From: Cryphonectria parasitica EP155
Taxonomy: Eukaryota > Ascomycota > Sordariomycetes > Diaporthales > Cryphonectriaceae
Assembly (NCBI RefSeq): GCF_011745365.1
Contig: NW_024468910.1
Span: 2,074,068-2,138,067, forward strand
Length of the DNA: 64,000 nt
Direction of reading: 5' to 3'
Positions 46,001 to 57,537 of this stretch are shown here, piece after piece. The notes below the pieces were generated by a model that worked only from the letters and a program-made list of their open reading frames with translations, had not been told where the DNA came from and did not search any database. Each line of letters begins with the position of its first letter. Positions within the stretch are counted from its first letter, which is position 1. The position numbers and the translations under genes were made by a program.

Positions 46001-49000
46001 TTGAGACCAGAGCCCACCCGCCTCGATGCAGCTAGTTTTGTTGAGATGAGGAAAAAGGCCAAGGCTGAGAAGGCAGCCCGTGATGCTGCAGCGATCGCTC
46101 AGGCCCAAGCTATCCGTACTGCGCCTGTCGAGGGTTCCGGCTTGAGAGGGGTGACTGGAATCTTAGGAAAAGACCACGCACCTCAACAAAAGAGCGACAT
46201 GATGGTCGACAGCTCGGAGGAGGAGGACGAGTCCTCAGGCGACGAGGCTGTGGTATCTGGGAAATCAAAGCTTGATCCCGAGGCCCGAAAACGCGCCCTC
46301 GAGTTGGCGGCCAAGAAGATGGGCCCTCTCAAGAAGGAGAAGCTCAAACGCTCTGCCAAGGACATGCGGGCTCGGCTGATCCCTCCGATGGAAGTCCTCC
46401 ACCAGGCCATCCTAGAGTGGGATATTTTTCACGAAGGAAACGACCCTCCCAACGACAACGCTTGTGTCGAAGTGTCAAACACGTATATGACTCACCGCGA
46501 CTACAAGGCCACTTTCTTTGGGCTGCTGCTCTCTGAGGCGTGGCGGTCTTTTGTCACTGCCAAAGATGAGACAACGACAAAACCATTCGGTATTCGTATT
46601 GTGAATCGCATGTCGGTTGACAAATTCCTTGAGGTCACGACTCTGATGCCAGCCAAGGAAAACAAAGATCGATTCTTGGCCGAAGGCGACATCATCATCA
46701 TCTCAAAATCGGAAGACCCCCTCAATAGAAAGGATGTCCCGCACTGTCTTGCTCGGATCTCAAAGACAAGATTTAAGGGTGATAATCTGGAAGTGGCATA
46801 TCGACTGAGCAGCAGGAACAACGCTATACTATCCATGCTGAACCCAGGTCAGGACTTTAATGCCATCAAGATCACCAACATGACGACCATCGAGCGTGAG
46901 TACGCAGCTCTCGAGAGCTTGCAATACTTCGACCTCCTAGACGAAGTACTGGGGGCCAAGCCGTCTCCTCTCTTGACGTATGGCGAGGAAGCGACCGATG
47001 AGATCATGAGGAACTACTCCCTGAACCCTGGTCAAGCAAAGGCTATTATGAATGCCAAAGATAACGATGGCTTTACACTCATTCAAGGCCCACCAGGTAC
47101 AGGCAAGACGAAGACCATCGTTGCCATGGTTGGGGCCCTGCTCACTGGGCACATTGGTATGAAGCCTGCTGCGCGACCAGCGGGCCTTGGCGCGCAAACA
47201 CACCAGCCGCCCCCGGTGAAGAAGCTTCTGGTCTGTGCGCCCAGTAACGCTGCTGTTGACGAACTCGTTCTGCGGCTCAAGCAAGGCGTGACAACACTTA
47301 ATGGCGCGCAGCACAAGATCAATGTCCTCCGACTGGGACGGTCTGACGCTATCAATACCCTGGTCAAGGACGTGACACTCGATGAGCTCGTCAAGGCAGC
47401 CATGGAGAATGACGCCAACAAGAGTGGTCCGGGGGCTAGTGATCGTGAGACGCTGCACCAGCAGGCTGGCGAGATCAAGACCCAATTAAATGACCTTCGC
47501 CCGAGGCTGGAAGCCGCTACTTGCGGGACCAACAGGGCCCTGCAGAACGATCTAAAGCGACAATTTGATATGTTGAAGCAGCGGCAGAGCCAAATCGGCG
47601 CCAAGATCGACGCACTCAAGGACAGCGGCAACAGCTACGTTCGTGAGAGTGATGTCAGGCGAAGACGGATCCAGCAGAAGATACTGGACGAGGCCCAAGT
47701 TCTCTGCGCAACGCTCAGCGGTAGCGGCCACGAAATGTTCAAGAATCTGGCTGTCGAGTTCGAGACTGTTATCATCGATGAGGCCGCTCAGTGCGTGGAG
47801 CTCTCTGCACTCATTCCGCTCAAGTATGGCTGCACCAAATGTATTCTCGTTGGTGATCCAAAACAGCTGCCGCCTACAGTCCTCTCCCAATCTGCAGCGC
47901 GGTTTGGATACGACCAAAGTTTGTTCGTCCGCATGCAACGAAACCACCCGCAGCATGTTCACATGCTAGACACACAATACCGTATGCATCCGGAGATCAG
48001 CATGTTCCCGAGTAAAGAGTTCTACGAGGGACGGCTGTACGATGGTGATAGCATGGGCAGCCTTCGTCGCCAGCCTTGGCACGAAAGCAGACTGCTTGGC
48101 CCATATCACTTCTTCGATGTGCAGGGTATTCAAGAGAAGGGTCGGAAGGGGCAGTCTCTTGTCAATACGAAGGAACTCAATGTTGCCGTGCAACTTTATC
48201 ATCGCTTTCGTGAGGACTACCGCGATGTTGAGCTGACAGGCAAGGTTGGCATCATCACCCCTTACAAGGCTCAGCTATTCGCACTGCGAGAGATTTTTGT
48301 GAAGCGCTGGGGCGAAAAGATTTTTGAGCAGATCGAATTCAACACGACCGATGCATTTCAGGGCCGGGAATGCGAGATCATCATCTTCTCTTGCGTGCGG
48401 GCCAGTGCCACTGGCGGTATCGGTTTCATGACCGATATCAGGCGTATGAACGTCGGTCTCACGCGTGCTAAGTCCTCTCTCTGGATTTTGGGTGATTCTA
48501 GAGCCCTGAGACAGGGCGAGTTCTGGAATAAGCTCATCGAGGATGCGAGATTCCGCCAGCGCTACACCAGTGGCGACGTGTTGGCTCTCCTCCGAAAACC
48601 CACCGAGAGGGCATCGGCGACGACCGCGTCGAACGGCTTCAGCAACAGGAAGCCGTCGGACGTGGAGATGACAGACGCATCTGCGATACCGCAACAAACA
48701 CTCACTTCGGATCCGCTGTCATCCAGGGCTGCTGCGCCACCACTACGCTCCATTGGTGGGTACAACGAGAAGGGCGAGGTTGTCGACACAGTGCCGAGGG
48801 GTATGGGGCCCCCTCAGATTGGAGACTCCCATAGGAAGAGGGGTCTGGAGGGTGCAGGCGTCGACCCTCCCCCACCCAAGCGTCCAGTAGGTCATAACCA
48901 CTCCCCCCCCCCTCCCACACACAACCATCTGCCTGCCTTTGAGTTACTGTCCGTCATCGCTCCCTCCACCAGAGGCTGAGGTCAGACCAATTATAGTTAG

Positions 49001-49508
49001 ATGCTAACATGCGCCTTTTCGTTTTCACAGGCACTTGCAATGGGTTTCAATGATCTCGCCATCCTTGAACAGGCCAGAGGGCCTCCATCGTCGATGTCCA
49101 AACAACCGAGCATGACGGGAGGGAGAAACCAAGCTGGCACAAGGGTTCCCAACACGTTGGCCCCCCCTTCGAGACCCCCCCCGAGACCAAAATCTTTACC
49201 ACAAAAAGCCGTGGATCCGTCTGCCATGGAGGTGTTGGGACTTGTCCCTCCTTCAAGGCCTCCCCCACCTCCTTCACACTTGCTTTCGCAACCATCACGT
49301 CCGATGCATGGACCGCCAGGTCCACAGCCCAGTGGGCCGTCGCCCGGCACATCGTCAGAGGTAAGTACAAGACTGCTTCCTGATCTGTCTGAGTCCGTGT
49401 ATGCTAAACATCCCGATATAGGGCGGTGGTTCGTCGAGAAACGATAAGAGTGGGAGGAGGAAAAGGAAAAAAGGCCCAGCAGATCCATTCCTTCGGAAGC
49501 CTAAGTAG
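43025..49508 (+). CDS. SEN1: SEN1-type RNA/DNA helicase (superfamily 1)
   Basis: Four exons: 43025-43389, 43468-48886, 49031-49360, 49422-49508, joining in frame to 2066 residues (yeast Sen1 has 2231). It is the 5'-3' helicase of the Nrd1-Nab3-Sen1 pathway that ends noncoding RNA transcription and removes R-loops. The long helical N-terminal domain (about 1-800) is typical of the family. A charged linker precedes the helicase core: Walker A GPPGTGKT at 1329-1336, DEAAQ at 1559-1563, GDPKQLPPTV, LDTQYRMHPEIS, and NTTDAFQGRECEIIIFS, RRMNVGLTRAKSSLWILG near the end. The last two exons code a Pro-rich tail and a basic C-terminus (RRKRKKGPADPF), a probable nuclear localisation signal. Exons 3 and 4 are visible only after splicing: reading through intron 2 would stop at 48979 and lose this signal. 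Confidence 0.95.
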
Positions 49509-52142
49509 ATCCGCTGAATGAGGACCTGCTGGAGCCATGTTGGGCCCAGATCCTCTCTCTATCTCGATCTCATTGGTTTGCATTGGACTCATCATTCTTC
49601 TATTTCATTCAGCATTCACGGCACGGCATTCCGGGCGGGAACTGGCATCGTTACTGTGCACGGCGTCCGAGGGATATTACGTTTGAACAAGCATTGCACG
49701 ACTGGTTCATAATCTGCTAGAGAGACCTCATCAAGAAGAGTTTAGTTGGTACGAATGCGTTTGTGTTCTTCTTTTTCGGGTGGGGGGGTTGGGTGCTTAG
49801 TCGCTCCTTTGAAAGGAAAGTTGGGAGGTCCAGACTTGAAGACACCCAGGTATTTCACCAAGTTTTTCACGGCCAGATGAGGGAGGAAGCAATTGTTCGG
49901 TTCTTTCCTTCTTGTGCTTGAGTGGGAACTGTGACATATCTTGAGACACAATCCGACAAGGAGAGTTTTGCGGCAATGTAGATAGAATTCAAAAAAGTTC
50001 TCCATGGTGGTGACCCTATGAAGAAGCGAGGTCACCGATGCCGTGCAAGATGTTGTTGCGGGAAAAGTAGATAACGCATCGCGAGAGGAGTTGGTTGCAA
50101 TTGCTGGCGCGTGATGCGTGATGTTTCTTTACTTTGTGACATTGCAGCCGCACGCCTCGTCATTATTGTCGTCTTCCTCCACTTATAGTGCGAGGGCCTC
50201 TGCATACTGTTTTTATTCTGGACGCCCTAGATCAGGGCTTTGAGGAATCGATTGCATCCGACTCCCATGGCGCGCGGATGAGGACCTAATACTTAGTACG
50301 CGCACATGCCCCCAAACTTTGGTAGCGGGACTCACGCGTACTAATCCAGATCACAATACCTAGGAGCCTGGATGACATGTGAATGGTCCTTGTTAACGAC
50401 AGATTTGTTGCTGAAGCCTGGGCCCAGTTATCTTCCAGGCTCCCTGCTCCAGACTCCATTGTGCCACGAACGACGCCCTGGTGCGAAAAATAATGATGAT
50501 GATGATGATGATGGTATTGGGTATGTTTGCGTGTCGGAAGGAAAGCATATCGCCACGACTCTGTATACAAATACAAGTCTCAGAAATATCAGCTTGTCGA
50601 GTTTAGGCCCGAACATTCGAGACTTTTCGGTTTTTTTTTTTTTTTCATAAAGTCCGCTGCGAACTCTCAGGCAACACTAATGCAAGGCCAGTGTAGAAGG
50701 ATTCCAACAGGATGGCGTTGGCATCCGTGTCATTCACGATCCAGAGGGCTGCGTGCGCCCGCAGGAATTGATTCATCCATGACGGGTGGATCGAGAGTCA
50801 AGGTAACTTGCATACTATATTTATATTGCTTGGTAGGTTTTGTCATTTCTATCGTGTCTGGCAGCAGCTGCAGCAGCGGGTGGTGGTGGCCCGTCTGTTT
50901 CGCGTCAGCCCCAGGTTTTGCCAACGCGATTGAGTATGAGATATAGAGATGGAATCATGAGATGGTGTGCCTGGCACACCAGGGCGTGTGTCTGTGTGTG
51001 TGTGTGTGTACGATTATGGCTTGTGCCAAGACGCTGGCACTTTTGGGTGTGGTGGCGGCGCCTGCGGGTATGCAAGAGCTTAAAAAGGGAGGCTATTTTG
51101 TTTATTTTGTGGGCCCTTCAATGACGGAGTTGCTAGGCTCTGTCGAATGGGTTTTGTGACAAGTCTGACAGGCCCTTGTTCAGAAGGCCCCCCTCCCCCC
51201 CCGGCGTCCCGTCCAAACCTTTCCCGAGTGACGTCTCTTGTGGCCCTTGTCCCTGTCGCCCGTCTCGTCCGAGAGCCGCACTACGTCATTTTCAAGATTC
51301 GCCATTGTGTACACACGGGAATAATGTACTATGGTAGCTCCCCCTTCATCATTCAGGATTCGACGAGGGACCTTGTTTTCTGTTTCCGCCTTGGCAGCCC
51401 CTACAAGCACACACCTCGTGCCTTCGTTCTAGTTCGGAGAATTCCACCCTGCATCATTCCCCCTCTCCTCAGACGAAACTAAAGGAAAACCTGCTCTAGG
51501 TCTTGCACTACGACGCCAGTGGACGCCTCTCTCTTCGAGCTAGCCCCAAAGAAGACCCGATGATCTCTTCCCTCTCGTCTCTCTCCCTTGGCTGATGGCG
51601 TCGTCTCACAAAAATACTGGTTCACACTGGAATCTTCCGTTCCTAAGCCCCACAGAATCGCCGGAGCATTGGCTCCTCCCTTGGCTTACCATAAGTACAC
51701 CTCCTTGACGTAGCGTGTGTATCACGTTCGTCTTCTTCCTATTCAGTCTGTTTATGAATTACCTACTGCGGTAAGTAGTCGTAGTAGTTCGTTCCTCATC
51801 GGGTCGAGCCTGGAAGTTGTGACTAGCGCCCACTTACATAGTTACAGGGTAAAAAGTCGATTCCCGTTACTCATGACGTCAAATTCAATGTTTTTCTGCG
51901 ATCGCGATGGAGGGACAGGAATGAGAGTGGGCTGCCTCTCATTATTCCTATAAGACAAGAGCTCGCTCTCCTTCTTGGGGATCAACACTTGACTTCATCT
52001 TACCTATACACAATCAAAACAACACCCTATCTATACGCCTTCACAATACACTTGCGCGTACGCAACACTACATTGATATCATCCTAAAACAAAAAGAGAC
52101 CCCTACGAATCCTCCACCAACACCTACCTACACACAGCCAAA
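49509..52142. other. 2.6 kb intergenic region
   Basis: No supported gene. It contains (ATG)n at about 50493-50513, a T run at about 50631-50645, a (GT)n stretch near 50993-51009 and a C-rich tract at about 51187-51201. The right end should hold the promoter and leader of the 52143 gene. Confidence 0.55.
50493..50513. repeat. (ATG)n trinucleotide microsatellite
   Basis: Seven tandem ATG units, intergenic. Confidence 0.9.
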
Positions 52143-52473
52143 ATGGGTATCGTCGTGTCGTGTCTTCAAGCCATTGGTGACTGTATCATGACAGTCATCA
52201 ACGCCATCGCCGGCGTGATCATGAGCATCATTAACGGTGTCGTCGCCGTCCTGGCAGCCATTGTCCGGTTCCTGACTTGTAAGTCCTACTTCTCTCCCCT
52301 CTTTCCACCCAGTCTCGGGGAGGAACAATTGCTGCGAAATTACCAGTTACTGACCAGGGATGTCTTGTACAGGCGGCTACTGTGGCTCGCGCCGAAGCGG
52401 GGGAACTACTGGAGGCACCACATCCGGAAGAAGACGGTTCGGGAAGAGACATGGTGGGGTCAGTCGCGTCTAG
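52143..52473 (+). CDS. 78-residue membrane peptide, conserved-looking
   Basis: Two exons: 52143-52278 and 52373-52473, with a GTAAGT donor and a TACAG acceptor, joined in frame to 78 residues. The first 45 residues are almost entirely hydrophobic (MGIVVSCLQAIGDCIMTVIN, then AIAGVIMSIINGVVAVLAAI) and would form one long or two short membrane segments with almost no lumenal loop. The tail is Gly/Arg/Ser/Thr-rich and strongly basic, starting CGYCGSRRSGG and ending HGGVSRV. By recollection, similar tiny proteins occur in many Pezizomycotina but have no assigned function. The ATG sits in good context (GCCAAAATGG). Reading through the intron gives a longer, wrong C-terminus without the Gly/Arg pattern. 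Confidence 0.82.
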
Positions 52474-53171
52474 GGCGGACCGACGCGATGAGACGAAGAG
52501 GTTCTCCCAGTGATGGGAAGGACGATGAGCAGTGGGATGTTGGCGAATAGTAGAGGAGGACGAGTCTCATGAATGACGATCAATTTGCGATGCGAAGTGG
52601 ATCGTGAGAGGAATGCGCCGCATTACCAGATACCCTTATTCCCCTTTTTTGGTTTTTGCTGTAATATTTTCTTTTGTTTTGAGAGGCGCTCTAGCCTGCA
52701 CCGAAGTGTAAGGCATAGTCTTGATTGCAGGAATGAATTTCGTTGTATGCAATGAACTTTGAACGAGAATTTGTCTCTGTGCCAACGCTTTCTCGTGCTC
52801 GTCGCAACTTACACGTCTTCATTTTCTGTGATCAGTAGTATCGTCTCCTCTTGGCTCCTAACAGCTTTATGGAACAGGAAAGCCAGACCTCGGATAGTAA
52901 GCGAATAGCGTCAGGCATGCCTGTGTCCAAAAAGCTGGGCATGACCGCAGAGTATCGATGGGCTATTTGGGAAATGGACCCCTCACGAAATAGAAGTTTC
53001 GAAACCTTCCTCGGCTAATCATGAGGCCTCCCGAAGCTCAGACTAGCAGGAACGTGTAAATCTGTGCCGCAGTTGTGAGACAAATACTCGATAGTTGGTT
53101 CTGTCACGTCCGGTACTATGAGTAGACATCATGTGAACACATAGCGAGCTATCACTGCTTAATTGAAAAAC
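52474..53171. other. convergent 3' intergenic region
   Basis: About 700 bases between the end of the 78-residue gene and the end of the RAD1 gene. No gene is seen. Confidence 0.6.
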
Positions 53172-56101
53172 TTAACCCTCGTCATCAATCAGGTCCTTCT
53201 CGAAGAAGCCCACAATCCTCCTCGCCGCCTCTATTCCGACCATCGGTTCCAGCTCTTGTGCCGACATATTCGCCACCGCACGCACGTTCTCTGTCTCCAG
53301 CGTCAAGTTCTTGATGTTCTTACTTGTAACGCCCGGTACATGCATCAGCATCTCCTCGGGCTGCTGGTTGAATGGTTGTTCCTCCGCCGCCTGGTCCTTG
53401 TCCAAGCCGGCACGTACCGCAGCGATCGGGTCAGGCTCCTCCTCCTGCCCCTTCAGACTCTCAAAAATCTCGGCTGTCTGGTAGGGGGAGGACGACCAGA
53501 TGATGCGCAGCTTGGGGAAGGCGAGAGTCAGCAGGACGAGCTTGGACTGCAGGTCCGAGGAGACGTTGGCCGGGTTGACGCTGCTGAGGTTGCCAGAGAG
53601 GTCTGCAAAGGGCTCAAGGGTGAAGGACTTGTTCTGGTCGAACTCGATGAGGAGCATGGGTGATTTGTAGTGCTGAAACATGGCCTCGGCCTGGGTGTAG
53701 AGGCGGCCGTCTCTGAACGAAGAGATGAGATCGCTGACCGACTTGCGCTCCACGCAGATGTTTGGCGAGAGGATGTAATCCCCCACTGTCAACATGCATG
53801 GTACGATGATGATCGAGCGAGCGTGCAGGAGTGATGGCAGGGACGACCTGAACTCTCGAACGTCCACCACGATCCGTGGCGGCTGTGCTGTGGCGGCCAG
53901 ACGCCCGCCACCAGCGATCCGAGTGTTGACGGTCCTGAGAAAGGCCTCTTGGGGATCTTCAGCGCCGCGTGCGTCAACGGTCAAGACGATGCTCATGCTC
54001 GCGCGCTCTTTGATCAGCTTGGTGAAAGCATCCTTCTCCCTTCGGACTATCGACAGATACCGCTGCTCTTCCACCGACCCGCCGTAGTAGAGAAAGTATA
54101 CCCGCACATTCCTGTCGTTGTGCGATGATCTGTACACCTCCACGCGTCTGATAAAAGAGGCGTCTGGCTCATACATGATGACGTACTTGGGCTTCACCTC
54201 TTCCAGGATATGCTCGTCCTGGTCACCATCGTAGGCATGGATGACGACCAGATCCTGCATGTCATATAGCTGATAAAAGTCGTCCATATCTTCTAACGGA
54301 TCGGCCTGTCCGATCACGTCCGCCTTCTGTTTGGCATCCTCCTCAGTGGCCTGGACCTCCTCCATCAGGTCTGCCACCTCATTTGCCTTTTCGATATAAG
54401 GCATAATGCTGCCATTTTCTGCGCGTCCCAGGCTCGTAGCCACAGAGCCGCCCCCTCGTACCCGTCTCCTCTTGTTGGCGGGTGCTCTGCTTCCCCTCTG
54501 CAGCCTCGGATCAGACGCCCCTTTCAGCGCGTTCTGGTTCTCGGCGAACAGGAGTGCACTAACTTGGGCAAATTCCTTCTTCCACTTTAGGTACTCTCGG
54601 AGTCTGCGACGCATCATGAACATGCCAGAGGGCTGGTCATCGTTGTCGTCATCTTCATCTCCCTCGATGACGACTTTCTTCCGCCGTTGTTCATCCTTGA
54701 CCTTTACATGCATGGTCTGCAGGTAGTCCTTGAGTTGCCTGCACGTCGCCGCGTCAGAGCACATGATGAGGATGGTTCCGTTGGAATCATCACGAGCCGG
54801 CGGCTCAAAGTATAGGTCTCGATCGATCTCCTTCAGGACATCGGCAAGGACTGCCCACTTGGGCTGTTCCTCGAGCACCGGCCGCAGGGAGTCAATATCC
54901 GAGTCGGCCCCCGCCTTGTTCGTGCCCCGGTACACCCTCCTCTTTGCTGTCTCGAAGATGGTCTGCGCAGCATCTAGAAACAGCCAGGGCGACTGTGTCT
55001 GCCTGGTGGAGCCTGGCGCCGGGGAGTGTGCAGCATGGATGGTGTCCAGGTTCTGCTGGAACGCAACAGCATCATAGGCAACCACAGCCTGCAGCAGGCT
55101 CCGCAGTACGGTGAGGTCTCCTACGATCTGCTTCGTCTTCCAGCTGACGCGGTGCCAGTTCGGGTCCAGCTGGCGCCGGACCATGACGTCGAAGTTCTTG
55201 GTCAGGGCGCTGTCCAGGTTCCAGTCTTCCATGTCCAGACCCGTGTTTCCTTTCTTCAGCTCGTGGATGCTGACTTCAACACACTCCATGACCGCGGCCT
55301 GTATTTCCTTCATGGCGTCCGTCATGGGCACCTCCAGCTCGATGACCTCGGCCTGCCTCCTGCCCTCGAGCGACTTGGCAACCGAGACATGGAAGCGCGG
55401 CCACAGGCTCGCCTTGCGCAGGAAGAGGTTCCGCATCATGGTCGCCAGGGGGCTGAATCCTGTCGTGAAGGGGTCCGGATTGTCCGAGAAAGCCTTGAGG
55501 AAGCCAACTTTGTTCTTCTGCCTGTAGATCCGCAGGATGAAGGCTTCCAGGCTGGTGGCGACGACCCGGTCCGCGTGCAGGACTACCATGCCGGTGACTT
55601 TCTCCACATTCAGAAGATTCGTCAGCAGGTCAACCACCAGGATCCGGCTTGTGATACTGAAGATGCCACCGCCTGCGTACATCTTCTCGCGGGCGCCGAC
55701 GTTGGTGTAATCCGTGTTGACGACGGTCAGGCCGCGGGCAAGCGGCGCCCTACTGATAGCCGCGTGTTCGGCCAGCGCCTCGCCGATCCAGCCATTCTCG
55801 CGGTCCTCGGCATTGACAACAACGATCAGGCTGTTGCCGGCAGCGTCATACGAGTGTAACAGGTTGGTGAGCAGGCGCATGAGCCCAAGGCCGCGCGCCA
55901 AGATGACGAGCTCATCCTCAGAGCGTAGCTCCTGGAATAGTGCTTGTTGATATTCCTGGGACGAGAAGCGATAATTAGAACCAGAAATGTCCTCCTCATT
56001 CCCATGGGCGACCGGAAGGGAGAGACAGCTGTCATCGTTGGGGGCTGGCTTACAAGCGGCAGGGAGAGCTTCACGGGCTGTGGCGCATCGTTGGCGGCCA
56101 T
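53172..56101 (-). CDS. RAD1: XPF-type DNA repair endonuclease catalytic subunit
   Basis: Two exons: 56054-56101 and 53172-55955, 943 residues (yeast Rad1 1100, fission yeast Rad16 877). With its partner ERCC1/Rad10 it cuts the 5' side of damage in nucleotide excision repair and removes flaps in single-strand annealing and crosslink repair, in the nucleus. The N-terminal half is the inactive helicase-like domain (YQQALFQELRSEDELVILAR onwards, with LTVVNTDYTNVGAREKMYAG and GGIFSITSRILVVDLL). The ERCC4 nuclease has the V/ERK motif at residues 752-754 (CVERKSVSDLISSF) after GDYIL, and VVDVREFRSSLPSLL before it. Tandem helix-hairpin-helix sequence ends the protein (LMHVPGVTSKNIKNL, MVGIEAARRIVGFF). 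All key nuclease residues are present. Confidence 0.95.
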
Positions 56102-57255
56102 GATGGGGCTTGAACTACCCGGGGCAACGTCGAGTGGTTTTTGCAGGAGCTGGGAACCATCATCTCTAGCTTGGCAAAAACTAGTAAGCTCTCGTAGGCA
56201 GCTCTACGAAGGGGGAATATGTAAGCTGTCAAGGTAGACGCGTGAGGCGCGTCGATGATGAAGATGATGATGTAGGAGTGAGCCGAAAGTGGTCGGCGGC
56301 GAAAGGTAGTTTCAGCTGGCCGCCAGCTGGTTGCGGTTCGTCACTTAGAAGGAGTAGCGCTGTCTCGCGCCTAGAGGAATGTCTTGTCTCAGTACGCCGT
56401 AAGTTCTACTTTACGTACTACAGGGGCCTTTACCTTGCGCTCATTAGTCACTTTATTTGTCTCGGTAACAGGTCACGTCGAGGGACGTTCTCGTTGATAC
56501 ACGAACGAGCCGTAGCAAACAGAGAACCTCACCATCAATGTTTCCATCGTACTGTGGAACCCAATGATGGGACATAGCTGGTCGACAAAAATTACTTAGA
56601 AACGACCAGTTTCACTTGGTTCTTGGGTCTCGGGCATTCCCGCCGGTCTACCCCTCTGCTAAGCCTAAGATGATATAGACGAGTATTTCACGATCATGTG
56701 GCTGGCCTTCGAAGCAGCCTCGAACCCAGAGTAAAAGAAAGAAAGAAAGAGAGAAAGAGAGAAAAATTGACGCAGCCCACCCTGCCTGGAGTTGGTAGCA
56801 ACTCGTAGTGGCTTCCCGGTGGAGGTGGTCGGCTGCAGGTCTACAGATGGTGTGTGTGCGCGCGCTTGTGTGTGTGTTGTACGATGAGTTGTTAGGTCGT
56901 GTTTAGTGTTGGTCCAACGATAACGACGTCATTTTTGATGCGCTGCGAGATCACTTGAGCATCTGATGGGGACACAACCTTGAATAGGCCTCCAACATTT
57001 CTGAGTATAAGACGGCCTGATATCTCTCCCCTCTAAAGACTCGACTTCTTCAACTCACCATACTCAATTTCCCCTCTTTTCTTTCTAACACAAAGAAACA
57101 ATATCTTCAAAATATCGTATGTCATTGATCTTACTAGATTTTATTAGCTTGAGTACTTACGCAGTGTACTGAAAACCGAATGCTAACCTTCTACCTACTA
57201 GACATACTTTATAATAAACTACCACCTCATCTCCCCTTGCTAAATCACTCTCAAG
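56102..57255. other. divergent promoter region of RAD1 and the 71-residue gene
   Basis: Holds both promoters. A purine-rich (GAAA)n-like stretch lies at about 56733-56765 and a GT-rich stretch near 56850-56880. The plus-strand leader of the 57256 gene may contain an intron (GTATGT at about 57117 to CTAG near 57201). Confidence 0.55.
57006..57012 (+). promoter_or_regulatory. TATA-like element of the 57256 gene
   Basis: TATAAGA about 245 bases upstream of the start codon. With a leader intron of about 85 bases the mature leader would be about 130 bases. Confidence 0.4.
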
Positions 57256-57537
57256 ATGGCCGACCAGAACCAGCAAGAGAAGGAATTCTCCATCCAGGTA
57301 AAGTCATCTTCGGTATTCTCGGCTGCTAGGTCCCACCACTTATTACTAACGATTCCTACGCAGCCCATTGACGATACCAACAAGGATCAAGGCAAGGGCT
57401 TCATCGATGCTATCAAGTCCAAGGTCGCTCCTCATGTCGCGGCTCCAGGCCCGGCCCAGTCACATGACCACAGCCAGATCCCTCAGGAGGGGACAAAGGA
57501 GGAGCGTCTGGCGAAGGCCAAGGAGATCAACAAATAG
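57256..57537 (+). CDS. 71-residue hydrophilic protein, unknown function
   Basis: Two exons: 57256-57297 and 57364-57537, joined in phase 0 through a GTAAAG donor and a TACGCAG acceptor; 71 residues. The product is very hydrophilic and lysine/glutamine/glutamate-rich, with PIDDTNKDQGKGFIDAIKSK and a C-terminal KEERLAKAKEINK. It has no signal peptide or membrane segment and is probably disordered or helical. Small proteins of this character are often stress- or stationary-phase-induced in fungi; that is only an analogy. The TATA-like element and a possible leader intron suggest a regulated, highly expressed gene. Confidence 0.75.
   Translation: MADQNQQEKEFSIQVKSSSVFSAARSHHLLLTIPTQPIDDTNKDQGKGFIDAIKSKVAPHVAAPGPAQSHDHSQIPQEGTKEERLAKAKEINK

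Noticed and set aside
43025..56101. SEN1 and RAD1 in the same interval as a DNA-repair/R-loop cluster
   Set aside because: Two unrelated housekeeping genes separated by several kilobases and another gene; no shared regulatory feature, so adjacency is probably chance.
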